Assembly (NCBI GenBank): GCA_945882315.1
Contig: CAMCWB010000043.1
Location: forward strand, 1 to 33,276
DNA: 33,276 nucleotides
Origin: Bauldia litoralis
GTDB lineage: Bacteria; Pseudomonadota; Alphaproteobacteria; Rhizobiales; Kaistiaceae
Direction of reading: 5' to 3'
The first letter of the stretch is position 1, and every line of letters starts with the position of its first letter. Both the position numbers and the translations under genes were made by a program. The notes under the pieces are model-generated. The model was not told the origin of the DNA, did not search any database, and saw only the letters and a list, made by a program, of their open reading frames with translations. Positions 8,296 to 15,070 of the stretch are shown here, piece by piece.

Positions 8296-8460
8296 ATGTC
8301 CAAGAATGAAAGCAAGTTAGGTCGCATCGGCAAGGTCTTCGCAACCTTCGGCGCCGTGATCGATGTTGCGACTGCGGTCGAAGCTCGTCGCCAGCCCAGC
8401 GTGCAGGCTCTCCGGACGCTCGGTATCGATGAGTCGGCCTTCCGGAAACTTAACCTTTAA
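8296..8460 (+). CDS. small uncharacterised protein, 54 residues
   Basis: The protein begins MSKNESKLGRIGKVFATFG and ends LGIDESAFRKLNL. It has a short hydrophobic/amphipathic stretch (about residues 11-27, GKVFATFGAVIDVATAV) followed by a basic segment. The C-terminal ALRTLGIDE-AF pattern is one I associate with short unannotated proteins of Hyphomicrobiales, but I cannot name a family. Support for it being real: an AAAGGAA ribosome site five bases before the ATG, a promoter-like pair upstream and a strong hairpin terminator directly after the stop codon. The gene is monocistronic. Its function is unknown; it could be a small membrane-associated or regulatory protein. Confidence 0.72.
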   Translation: MSKNESKLGRIGKVFATFGAVIDVATAVEARRQPSVQALRTLGIDESAFRKLNL

Positions 8461-8466
8461 AGTTGT

Positions 8467-8490
8467 AAGGCGCCGCTTCGCGGCGCCTTT
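8467..8490 (+). terminator. intrinsic terminator after the small gene
   Basis: A perfect 8-bp stem (GGCGCCGC/GCGGCGCC) with a TTC loop is followed by TTTGGGTT. It starts 8 bases after the stop of the 54-residue gene and ends just before the stop of the converging amidohydrolase gene, so it may serve both. The T-run is short. Confidence 0.75.
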
Positions 8491-8496
8491 GGGTTG

Positions 8497-9537
8497 TCAG
8501 CTTACGGCTGCCTTGATCGAAAAGAGCTTGGCGGCGTTTCCGACGAGAATAGCGTTCTTCTCGTCGGCGGTCAGGCTCTCGCAGGCTTCGACGAAATCGA
8601 CCGGGTTGGGCTCGCCCATATCGGCCGGGTAGTCGGAACCGAGCACGACGCGGTCCGCGCCGACCGCATCGACGATATAGCGGAGCGTCCGCTCGCTATG
8701 GGTGATCGTATCGACCCAGATGCGGCGGACATAGTCCGACGGCAGGCCGGCGATGCCGCTCGCCTCGGGACGCACTTCCTGGCCGTGATCGAAGCGGCCG
8801 ACGCCGAGCACGCCGTAACCGCCGGCATGCGAGAAGCAGGTCTTCAGTTCCGGCAGCTTGTCGAAGACGCCGCTGAAGATCAGCGACGCCAGCGCCACGG
8901 TAGTCTCCAGCGGATTCCCGATCAGATTGCGCAGATGATATTTCTTCATCCATGAATCGGCGCGCCCGCGGCCGGGATGGAAGTAGACGACGGCGCCAAG
9001 CTTCGCAGCGGCTTCGAGGATCGGAAACAGGGACGGCTCGTCCCAGTCGGTGCCGTTGACATGGGTGCAGACCATGGCGCCCTTGATGCCGGGCAGCGCC
9101 ATGATGCGCTCGAGTTCCTTGACCGAGCCGGCCGGATCCTGGAGCGACAAATAGCCGAGGCCGGAATAGCGCTCCGGCCATTGCGCGACCGTCGCCGCGA
9201 GGTCGTCATTGACGGCTCGCGAGAAGGAGCGGCCGTCTTCTTCCCCCAGCGTGTGCCAATACATGGTCGGACTGACCGACAGGACGTGATGGCCGACGCG
9301 CTTCGCATCCATCGTCTTCAGGCGCTGGCCAAAGCTTTCGACCGGCATCGGCCAGGGAATCTCCATCGATCGATCGCCCACCGACGAAATGATCTTGCCG
9401 GACGCGCTGTGGCTGAACTCGATGCCGTGCCAGCGTTCGTTGGCCTCGGCCGGACCAACCGCGCTCGGCGGCAGGAAATGCGAGTGGGTGTCGATGGCAG
9501 TCGGCGTGCCGCCGGCCTGGTTGGCCCGATTATCCAT
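8497..9537 (-). CDS. amidohydrolase family 2 (ACMSD-like) metal-dependent hydrolase or decarboxylase
   Basis: This 346-residue protein belongs to PF04909, whose TIM-barrel members hydrolyse or non-oxidatively decarboxylate aromatic and enoic acids (ACMSD, gamma-resorcylate decarboxylase, LigW, LigJ). The metal-site pattern is complete: DTHSHFLPP (His18, His20), VYFHPGRG, CFSHAGGYG and VLGSDYPADMG for the final Asp. The Asn/Gly-rich start precedes the first barrel strand directly, so the ATG is reasonable, although its ribosome site (AGGGAAC) is rather distant. It is the last gene of an operon with two HIBADH-type dehydrogenases and a GntR regulator, 49 bases after the regulator. A role in breaking down a carboxylated intermediate is likely. 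Confidence 0.9.
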   Translation of the reverse strand: MDNRANQAGGTPTAIDTHSHFLPPSAVGPAEANERWHGIEFSHSASGKIISSVGDRSMEIPWPMPVESFGQRLKTMDAKRVGHHVLSVSPTMYWHTLGEEDGRSFSRAVNDDLAATVAQWPERYSGLGYLSLQDPAGSVKELERIMALPGIKGAMVCTHVNGTDWDEPSLFPILEAAAKLGAVVYFHPGRGRADSWMKKYHLRNLIGNPLETTVALASLIFSGVFDKLPELKTCFSHAGGYGVLGVGRFDHGQEVRPEASGIAGLPSDYVRRIWVDTITHSERTLRYIVDAVGADRVVLGSDYPADMGEPNPVDFVEACESLTADEKNAILVGNAAKLFSIKAAVS

Positions 9538-9586
9538 TTGAAGTCAGTTCCCTGTCTGATTGCGGCGGCGGGCGCCCGTTGAGCGG

Positions 9587-10351
9587 TTAGATCGGCTCGC
9601 GTTTCTCGAGCTCGATATTGAGGGTGAAGCGGTTTTCCGGATGGACGGAATAGGTGACAAGGAAGATCACGCCGTCCTCACCGCGGTAACGGCGCAGGAT
9701 GATCAGCGCCGGATCGCCCTCCTCGACCATCATCGGCTCGGAAAGTTGCGGATCGATGCGGCTGACGAAGATCTCGATCTGCGCCTGCGCGGCCCTGTGA
9801 TTGTAGAGCTGCTCGATCTGCCGGACGACCGCGGTGCCGGCCGGATTGGGAAGGTCGAGGACGCCGGCGAATTTCGGCAGGAGATACGCATCGAGCGAAG
9901 CAATCGGCGCGCTCGATGGTCGCGCCAGGCGCATCGCCTTCAGCCGCACCCAGCGCTGGCCGGGGCTGCAGCGGAGCATGACGGCCTGTTCCGGCGTCGC
10001 CTCAATCCGGTTGACCGAGAGATGCTGGCGATAGGTCTCGGCCGGATACTGAAGAAGCTCTTCCATCGAGGAGAGCGTGTGGACGAAAGTGACGCGGTCG
10101 GCGGCGGAGACGACGACCGTGCCGATGCCCGGCCGCGCATCGAGGATGCCGGCTTCGCGCAGCCGCGACAGCGCCTGCCGCACCGTGAAGCGGCTGACCT
10201 CGAAACGGTCGCAGAGCTCATGCTCGGTCGGCAGCCGCGAGCCGAGCTTGTAGACACCGCTGCGGATCTCCTTCCGCAGGATTTCCTCGATCTCGGAATA
10301 GCGCGGACGATGCTGGCCCTGGAGAAGCTTCTCGTTGCGCTTCACCGGCAT
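9587..10351 (-). CDS. GntR/HutC-family transcriptional regulator with UTRA domain
   Basis: This 254-residue repressor-type regulator has an N-terminal winged helix-turn-helix (about residues 18-82, with LGSRLPTEHELCDRFEVSRF and TVRQALSRLREAGILDA) and a C-terminal UTRA ligand-binding domain (about 100-240, ending in FLVTYSVHPENRFTL). HutC-type members bind GT-N4-AC palindromes and respond to a metabolite of the pathway they control. The ATG is one base after the upstream dehydrogenase stop (TGAGATG), so translation is coupled; a GTG nine codons upstream is less likely. As third gene of its own operon it probably autoregulates through the 12295-12308 palindrome. Confidence 0.92.
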   Translation of the reverse strand: MPVKRNEKLLQGQHRPRYSEIEEILRKEIRSGVYKLGSRLPTEHELCDRFEVSRFTVRQALSRLREAGILDARPGIGTVVVSAADRVTFVHTLSSMEELLQYPAETYRQHLSVNRIEATPEQAVMLRCSPGQRWVRLKAMRLARPSSAPIASLDAYLLPKFAGVLDLPNPAGTAVVRQIEQLYNHRAAQAQIEIFVSRIDPQLSEPMMVEEGDPALIILRRYRGEDGVIFLVTYSVHPENRFTLNIELEKREPI

Positions 10352-10352
10352 C

Positions 10353-11243
10353 TCACAATTTCCGTCGGCGGACTTCACGCATGACGCCCGAATTGTCGAT
10401 GTCGCCGTCGCCCGCCGCGATCGATTTTTCGAGCAGATCGAGATAGGTGCGGCCGAGCGGCAGGTCCTGCCCCACCGCTTCCGCCGCCTCGATCATCAGG
10501 TGAACATCCTTGGTCGCCTGGCTGATGCGGCCCTGCGGCGAGAAATCGCCGGTGATCATCTTGTCGCCCTTGACGTCCATGATCTGCGAATAGGCGGCGG
10601 AGTCGCGCGCCGCATCGAGGAAGGCCGGCAGCGGCAGGCCGATCGATTCGGCGAAGACCAGACCCTCGCCGAGCCCGGCCCGGTTCAGTCCGAGGATCAG
10701 GTTGACGGCGAGCTTGGTGCGGCCGCCATTGCCGGTGGCGCCCATGAAATGACATTTCTTGCAGATCGCGGTGAGGAGGTCGGCGGCCCAGTCGGCGTCT
10801 TCCTTGCTGCCGCCGACGAGGCCGACGCCGTCGCCGGAGGCGACCTGGCCGCTGGCGCCGGAGATCGGCATTTCGAGAAGATGGGCACGGCTACCGGCGA
10901 TGCGTTCGCCGAGGCGCGCGATGCGTTCGGGGTCGCAGGTGCTGACCACGATGGCGAGCTTGTCGCGGCCGGTCTCGGCGGCGATCTCCCTGAGGCCGCC
11001 TTTGCCTTCGACGACGTCCTCGACCTGCTCGGTGTTGAAGACCGAGACGAGGACGCGGTCGACCCTGCGGAAGAGCTCCGGCAGCGAGGCGACGCCCTCG
11101 CCGCCTTTCGCCGCCAGCGCATCGCGCTTCGCCGGATCGACGTCGTAACCGATAACCTTGTAGCCGGCGGCAAGCAGCCGACCGGCGAGCGCGCCGCCGA
11201 TCAGTCCGATGCCGACGACGCCGACCGGCGCCTGATCGGTCAT
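10353..11243 (-). CDS. NAD(P)-dependent oxidoreductase, 3-hydroxyisobutyrate dehydrogenase family (copy 2)
   Basis: This 296-residue beta-hydroxyacid dehydrogenase oxidises a 3-hydroxyacid or reduces a semialdehyde, as 3-hydroxyisobutyrate dehydrogenase and tartronate semialdehyde reductase do. An N-terminal Rossmann domain (VGVVGIGLIGGALAGRL, residues 7-23) is followed by the substrate motif MPISGASGQVASGDG and the catalytic-lysine segment GNGGRTKLAVNLILG. The all-helical C-terminal half ends DNSGVMREVRRRKL. The ATG overlaps the stop of the upstream paralogue (ATGA), and the gene ends one base before the GntR start. Two adjacent, diverged family members suggest consecutive or stereochemically distinct steps. 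Confidence 0.92.
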   Translation of the reverse strand: MTDQAPVGVVGIGLIGGALAGRLLAAGYKVIGYDVDPAKRDALAAKGGEGVASLPELFRRVDRVLVSVFNTEQVEDVVEGKGGLREIAAETGRDKLAIVVSTCDPERIARLGERIAGSRAHLLEMPISGASGQVASGDGVGLVGGSKEDADWAADLLTAICKKCHFMGATGNGGRTKLAVNLILGLNRAGLGEGLVFAESIGLPLPAFLDAARDSAAYSQIMDVKGDKMITGDFSPQGRISQATKDVHLMIEAAEAVGQDLPLGRTYLDLLEKSIAAGDGDIDNSGVMREVRRRKL

Positions 11244-12199
11244 GCGGCGCCCCGCGTCGCCTTCGGCTTGCCGCCGAGCTCGATCGGCTTGTCGAAGGAA
11301 TCGACGAGGTCGTCGAAATATTTGTACAGGAGTGCGTAGTCGTCCTTGGCCTTGCCCTGTTCCATCGCCTTGTTGAGGATGGTCGAGGTGAGCGTTCCGA
11401 ACACCGCGGGATGGCCGCCGGCGTTGGAGTATTTCACCGCCATGCCGAGATCCTTGGCGAGGTTCGACACGTAGGACCGTGCATCCCACTTGCCGCTGAC
11501 GATATGCTTCGGGAAGCGGAATTCGGTGGTGTAGCTGCGGGCATTGCCGGAATTCAGCGCGTCGACCACGGCGCCGAGATCGAGGCCGGCATCCTCAAGG
11601 ATGCGGCAGCCTTCGACGGTGGCGAGGAAGGTCGTGTGCAGGATCATGTTGTGCACGAGCTTCATGGCATGGCCGGCGCCCGAGGGGCCGAGATGCATGA
11701 GCTTGACGGTGAACTTCTCCAGCGCCGGGCGGGCCTTTTCGAGCGCCGCGGCATTGCCGCCGATGAAGAGCGACAGCCGTCCCTGGTCGGCGCCGGTGGC
11801 GCCGCCGGTCATGCCGCAATCGAGATATTCGCGGCCGGCGGCCTTGGCCATCGTCACGAGTTCCTGGGTATCGGGAGGAAAAGAGGTGGTCAGGTCGCAG
11901 AGAACCTGGCCCGGCCGCTTGACCGAGAGCAGGCCGTCCGGCCCGGAGACGACGGTGCGAATCTGGGGCGAGGCCGGCACGACGAAAATGACGATGTCGC
12001 AGCTTTTGCCGAGCTCGGCCGGCGTCATATTTGCGACCTTCGCAGAGAAATTCTGGGTGCCGAAGGCGGCCGGCGACACATCATAGGCGCCGGTCAGGAG
12101 CCCCGCCTTATCGAGATTGCGGGCAATACCGCCGCCCATCTGGCCAAGGCCGACAACGCCTACCGCCGGCTGACCGGCCGTGTTCTTCGAATCCGACAT
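11240..12199 (-). CDS. NAD(P)-dependent oxidoreductase, 3-hydroxyisobutyrate dehydrogenase family (copy 1)
   Basis: This is a 319-residue enzyme of the same family as its downstream neighbour. The nucleotide site is VGVVGLGQMGGGIARNL (about residues 13-29). The substrate motif reads DCGMTGGATGADQG, and the catalytic lysine lies in GPSGAGHAMKLVHN. Its C-terminal helical domain carries a longer tail (IELGGKPKATRGAA). It is the promoter-proximal gene of the operon, so its substrate may be the one sensed by the GntR protein encoded two genes later. The substrate is not determinable; the clear family markers make the oxidoreductase call secure. Confidence 0.92.
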   Translation of the reverse strand: MSDSKNTAGQPAVGVVGLGQMGGGIARNLDKAGLLTGAYDVSPAAFGTQNFSAKVANMTPAELGKSCDIVIFVVPASPQIRTVVSGPDGLLSVKRPGQVLCDLTTSFPPDTQELVTMAKAAGREYLDCGMTGGATGADQGRLSLFIGGNAAALEKARPALEKFTVKLMHLGPSGAGHAMKLVHNMILHTTFLATVEGCRILEDAGLDLGAVVDALNSGNARSYTTEFRFPKHIVSGKWDARSYVSNLAKDLGMAVKYSNAGGHPAVFGTLTSTILNKAMEQGKAKDDYALLYKYFDDLVDSFDKPIELGGKPKATRGAA

Positions 12200-12279
12200 A
12201 ATACCTCGCTAAGGTGACATCCTCCGCCGGCAGCGGTTCCGCGCTTCTAAAGTCGCGGTCTGGTACCGGCACCGGCGAC

Positions 12280-12308
12280 AATCTAGCAGATCGCTTTGTA
12301 TGGACAAA
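12280..12308 (-). promoter_or_regulatory. promoter with overlapping GntR-type operator
   Basis: Read on the minus strand, TTGTCC (12307-12302) and TAGATT (12285-12280) are spaced by 16 bases and face the dehydrogenase/GntR/amidohydrolase operon. The -35 hexamer lies inside the inverted repeat TTTGTATGGACAAA (12295-12308), which fits the GT-N4-AC core of GntR/HutC operators. Repressor binding there would block RNA polymerase. The role is inferred from position and symmetry. Confidence 0.55.
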
Positions 12309-12366
12309 TATCCTGTGACACTTTAGAGACCCCCGGCGATGGTTTCCCCGCATTTTTCAGGATCGA

Positions 12367-12401
12367 GCAGCGTCCCCACCGGGGGCGTGCTGCATCTTTT
12401 T
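12367..12401 (+). terminator. terminator-like hairpin in the leader of the TRAP-type gene
   Basis: GCAGC and CCCC on the left pair with GGGG and GCTGC on the right, interrupted by small bulges, and the stem is followed by ATCTTTTT. It lies about 90 bases before the binding-protein ATG, with no plus-strand gene upstream in the preceding 3.9 kb. It could be an attenuator of that gene or a terminator for a short transcript. Confidence 0.4.
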
Positions 12402-12489
12402 GCGGCAGGCGCGACGGGGCGCGCTCGGGCTCGTAGACAGTGGCCGGCAAAGCGGCAATTCTGTCCGACAAGAAGAGAGGGAGGACGAA

Positions 12490-13407
12490 ATGGATGGTGA
12501 TGTGATCCGTATGGGGGGCTATCAGGGCCCTGCGTCGGTGCATAACCGGGCCGCCTATGTGCTTGGCAAGGGACTGTCCGAGCGGACCAATGGCGAGGCC
12601 TCGCTGACGCTGATCGAGGACGTCACCAAGCTCGGCCGCAATTCCCTCGACCTCTTCGACATGGTCGAGGGAAACGAGCTCGACCTCTGCTATTTCGCGT
12701 CGAGCTATCTCGTCCACCGCGTGCCCAACCTTGCCGCCTTCGACCTGCCCTTCGCGATCGAAAGCCGCGAAAAGATCTACGACCTGCTCGACAACGGGCT
12801 CGGCGACGAGATCAAGGCGGATGTCGCCAAGCGCACCGGCTTCGTCGTCCTCGGCTTCTGGGACAACGGCTTCCGCCATTTCACCAACCGGCTCCGGCCG
12901 ATCGTGAAGCCGGAAGACTGCGAAGGCCTGTCGATCCGCACGATGAACAGCGCCGTCCACCAGGAGACCTTCCGCGCCCTCGGCTTCCAGCCGGATTTCA
13001 TCGACATCAAGGATTTCCCGGCTGCTATCCGCGCCGAGATCGTCGATGCGCAGGAAAACCCGCTGACCAACACGGTCAATTTCGCGGTGCATGAGACGCA
13101 TCGCTTCATCACCATGACCGGCCATTTCTACGGCGTGTCGCTGGTGCTCGGAAACGCCGAGCGGATCGCCGCATTGCCTGCCGAGACGCGCGCCGGGCTC
13201 GAAGCCTCGATGCAGGACGCGACCAAGGCCCAGCGCGGCTTCGCCAATGACGAGGACAATCGCTGCTACCCGATCCTCGCCGCGGCCGGCGTCCAGCTGA
13301 TCCGCGCCGGCGAGTTCGACCGGCCGGCTTTCGTCGAAGCGACCACCGACGTGCTCGAGGCGACCGCGAAGAACATCGACGACAATGTGATGCAGTATTT
13401 CAGGTAG
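12490..13407 (+). CDS. TRAP transporter solute-binding protein (DctP-like) without signal peptide
   Basis: This 305-residue protein has the DctP/TAXI-type extracytoplasmic binding fold of TRAP transporters (PF03480). The core signatures are AAYVLGKGLSERTNG near the N-terminus, AFDLPFAIESREK, GFWDNGFRHFTNRLRPI and the helix region DAQENPLTNTVNF, which contains the ligand-pocket area. Family members normally carry a 22-35-residue export signal. Here the ATG, preceded by GGGAGGACGAA, places mature-like sequence at residue 5, and the in-frame upstream sequence is hydrophilic and rich in Arg, Glu and Gln. No DctQ or DctM membrane gene is nearby. It is either a cytoplasmic ligand-binding derivative or a gene that has lost its leader. 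Confidence 0.85.
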   Translation: MDGDVIRMGGYQGPASVHNRAAYVLGKGLSERTNGEASLTLIEDVTKLGRNSLDLFDMVEGNELDLCYFASSYLVHRVPNLAAFDLPFAIESREKIYDLLDNGLGDEIKADVAKRTGFVVLGFWDNGFRHFTNRLRPIVKPEDCEGLSIRTMNSAVHQETFRALGFQPDFIDIKDFPAAIRAEIVDAQENPLTNTVNFAVHETHRFITMTGHFYGVSLVLGNAERIAALPAETRAGLEASMQDATKAQRGFANDEDNRCYPILAAAGVQLIRAGEFDRPAFVEATTDVLEATAKNIDDNVMQYFR

Positions 13408-13413
13408 GAAAAA

Positions 13414-13440
13414 GGGCGGAAGAGCCAAGCTCTTCCGCCC
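13414..13440 (-). terminator. intrinsic terminator for the minus-strand Gfo/Idh gene
   Basis: A perfect 12-bp stem (GGGCGGAAGAGC with its complement) has a CAA loop. Read on the minus strand it is followed by TTTTTCC, so its T-run serves transcripts arriving from the Gfo/Idh gene on the right. It begins 7 bases after the stop of the plus-strand binding-protein gene. Confidence 0.75.
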
Positions 13441-13457
13441 CAAATTCCGTGCAATCG

Positions 13458-13485
13458 AAGCGGGCCTTCCAGCCCGCTTTTTTAT
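13458..13485 (+). terminator. intrinsic terminator for the plus-strand TRAP-type gene
   Basis: The stem AAGCGGGC/GCCCGCTT has a CTTCCA loop and is followed by a run of seven T and then ATTTGT on the plus strand. It is a textbook rho-independent terminator. Together with the hairpin at 13414-13440 it insulates two convergent operons, each terminator lying just inside the other operon's side. Confidence 0.8.
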
Positions 13486-13488
13486 TTG

Positions 13489-14550
13489 TCAGACCGCCAT
13501 CTTGGTCTGCATCGGCGTCGCATTGAGCGGCAGGTTGACCGGCTCGTTGCGCTCGGCCGAGAGGTCGGCCGCGATGTAGCATTCCATGACCTTGCGGGCC
13601 TGCTCGATCGTCACCAAGCACGGCCGGTCGCGAGCGATCGCGTCGAGGAAGTGGATGGTCTCGCCGGCCATCGGTCCGGCATAGGTGTGGCCGACCTTCT
13701 CGCCGGGCATGGTCGAGACCGGGAATTGGATGCCGTTGGTCATCGTGTTGAGGATGACATCCTTGTGGGTGTCGTCGATGAACAGCGCCCCTTCCGAACC
13801 GACCAGCTCGAGCCAGGTGCTCGAATAGTTGTGGTAGCCCGGCGGCAGGATCCAGCCGGCGCCGACGGTGAAGATGAAGCCGTCATCCATCGTCACCATG
13901 ATCCACATATGGTCGGCGGCGTTGGCCGACTTGATCATCACCTTCTCGACCGCCTGCGAATAGATGCGGACGGGCTTGCGGGGCTCCAGGCACCACAGCA
14001 TGAAGTCGAGATCGTGGGTGGCTTCCATCGCCGCCGGCGACAGGCGCGTGCGGCCGAGGATCTTCTTGCCGAGGCTGCGCGAGATGTGGCGGCTGATCAG
14101 GCCGGTGACCGGCTCGCCGATCGTGCCGTCGAGCAGCTTCTCGCGCATATAGGCGTATTTCGGATTGAAGCGCTGCGAGTAGCCGATCGTGAACTTCAGG
14201 TTCTTCGACTTGGCGATCGCGTTCAGCTCGTCGACCTCTTCCAGCGTCGAGGCGATCGGCTTTTCGAGGAAGACATGCTTGCCGGCGAGAAGCGAATCCC
14301 GCGCCATAACGAAATGCGTGGCTTCCGGCGTCGCCGAAATGATGATCGCGTGGATGTCCTTGTTGTCGAGGAGGTGACGATAGTCGTCCGTCGCGGTCTT
14401 GGCATTCGTCAGGTTCTTCATCTCGGCGAGACGGTCCGGACGGATCTCCGCGATATGAAGCTCCTTGACGAAGGGGCTGTCGGCGGCGGTCTCGGCACGA
14501 ATGCCGCCACACCAGCCGGTGCCGATGATCCCGACATTGATTCTTTCCAT
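13489..14550 (-). CDS. Gfo/Idh/MocA family oxidoreductase
   Basis: This 353-residue NAD(P)-dependent dehydrogenase belongs to a family that acts on sugars, inositols and related polyols. The N-terminal Rossmann domain begins INVGIIGTGWCGGIRAE (residues 4-20). The family's catalytic-lysine motif EKPIAST is near residue 97, and the C-terminal alpha/beta domain contains ATHDLDFMLWCLEP, where the conserved DxxxW-type signature carries His and Asp. The ATG is preceded by GGAGAGCC. It is separated from the upstream VOC gene by a hairpin terminator, so it may have its own promoter. A second family member lies at 17538-18617; the two are diverged and probably not redundant. Confidence 0.92.
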   Translation of the reverse strand: MERINVGIIGTGWCGGIRAETAADSPFVKELHIAEIRPDRLAEMKNLTNAKTATDDYRHLLDNKDIHAIIISATPEATHFVMARDSLLAGKHVFLEKPIASTLEEVDELNAIAKSKNLKFTIGYSQRFNPKYAYMREKLLDGTIGEPVTGLISRHISRSLGKKILGRTRLSPAAMEATHDLDFMLWCLEPRKPVRIYSQAVEKVMIKSANAADHMWIMVTMDDGFIFTVGAGWILPPGYHNYSSTWLELVGSEGALFIDDTHKDVILNTMTNGIQFPVSTMPGEKVGHTYAGPMAGETIHFLDAIARDRPCLVTIEQARKVMECYIAADLSAERNEPVNLPLNATPMQTKMAV

Positions 14551-14612
14551 GGCGGCTCTCCAACAGGTTGAGTTCGGGTCTTATTTCTTAGGCGTTACGT
14601 AATGTCGAACGG

Positions 14613-14631
14613 AAAAGCGAACTCCGCTTTT
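14613..14631 (-). terminator. hairpin terminator between VOC and Gfo/Idh genes
   Basis: AAAAGCG and CGCTTTT form a 7-bp stem with a five-base loop, about 12 bases after the stop of the VOC gene on the minus strand. A and T runs on both flanks make it symmetrical. It probably ends the crotonase/CaiB/VOC transcript. Confidence 0.55.
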
Positions 14632-14642
14632 TTTCGGCCTTG

Positions 14643-15062
14643 CTAATGTTTGTCTGCGGGCAGTTCCTCGACCTCGAGGAGGGCCCCCAGAAAGCTCTTG
14701 GGGTGAACGAAGGCGATGTCCTGACCGAAGGCGTTCTTGCCGACCCGGCCGTCGCCGATCAGCGCGACCTCGCGGCCGGCAAGTTCGCCGAGCGCCACCG
14801 GCACGTCGTCGACATAGAGGCTGACGTGATGCAGCCCGCCATGCGGGTTCTTTTCGATGAACTTGCCGATCGGGGTGTCGGCCCGGAGCGGCTGGATCAG
14901 CTCGATATGGGTGTTGCCGAGCTCGACATAGCAGAGCCGGACGCCCTGGTCGGGATTCTCGTAGATCTTGCCGGAGGGCAGGCCGTAAATTTTGGCAAGC
15001 CGCTCCATGGCCTTTTCGAGGTCCGGCACGGCGATCGCGACATGGCTCAATCCGTGGAACAT
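14643..15062 (-). CDS. VOC family protein, methylmalonyl-CoA epimerase-like
   Basis: This 139-residue glyoxalase-fold protein consists of two beta-alpha-beta-beta-beta modules. The metal and catalytic positions of methylmalonyl-CoA epimerase can be traced: His7 (LSHVAIAVPDL), Gln57 (HIELIQPL), His79 (HGGLHHVSLYVDD) and a Glu near 130 (GALLEVEEL). The stretch GKFIEKNPHGGLHH is characteristic of that epimerase group. It follows the CaiB-type gene by 8 bases, and AGGA overlapping the CaiB stop serves as its ribosome site. Because it is locked in an operon with a CoA-transferase and a crotonase, it may racemise or isomerise a pathway acyl-CoA other than methylmalonyl-CoA. Confidence 0.85.
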   Translation of the reverse strand: MFHGLSHVAIAVPDLEKAMERLAKIYGLPSGKIYENPDQGVRLCYVELGNTHIELIQPLRADTPIGKFIEKNPHGGLHHVSLYVDDVPVALGELAGREVALIGDGRVGKNAFGQDIAFVHPKSFLGALLEVEELPADKH

Positions 15063-15070
15063 CGTCTGTC

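Noticed and set aside
9587-10378. GTG start nine codons upstream for the GntR gene
   Set aside because: It would overlap the previous gene by 26 bases and lacks a better ribosome site than the ATG that follows the stop by one base.
14643-15062. Assigning the VOC protein as the housekeeping methylmalonyl-CoA epimerase
   Set aside because: The residues fit, but the operon context points to another acyl-CoA and no mutase gene is nearby, so only the family-level call is kept.
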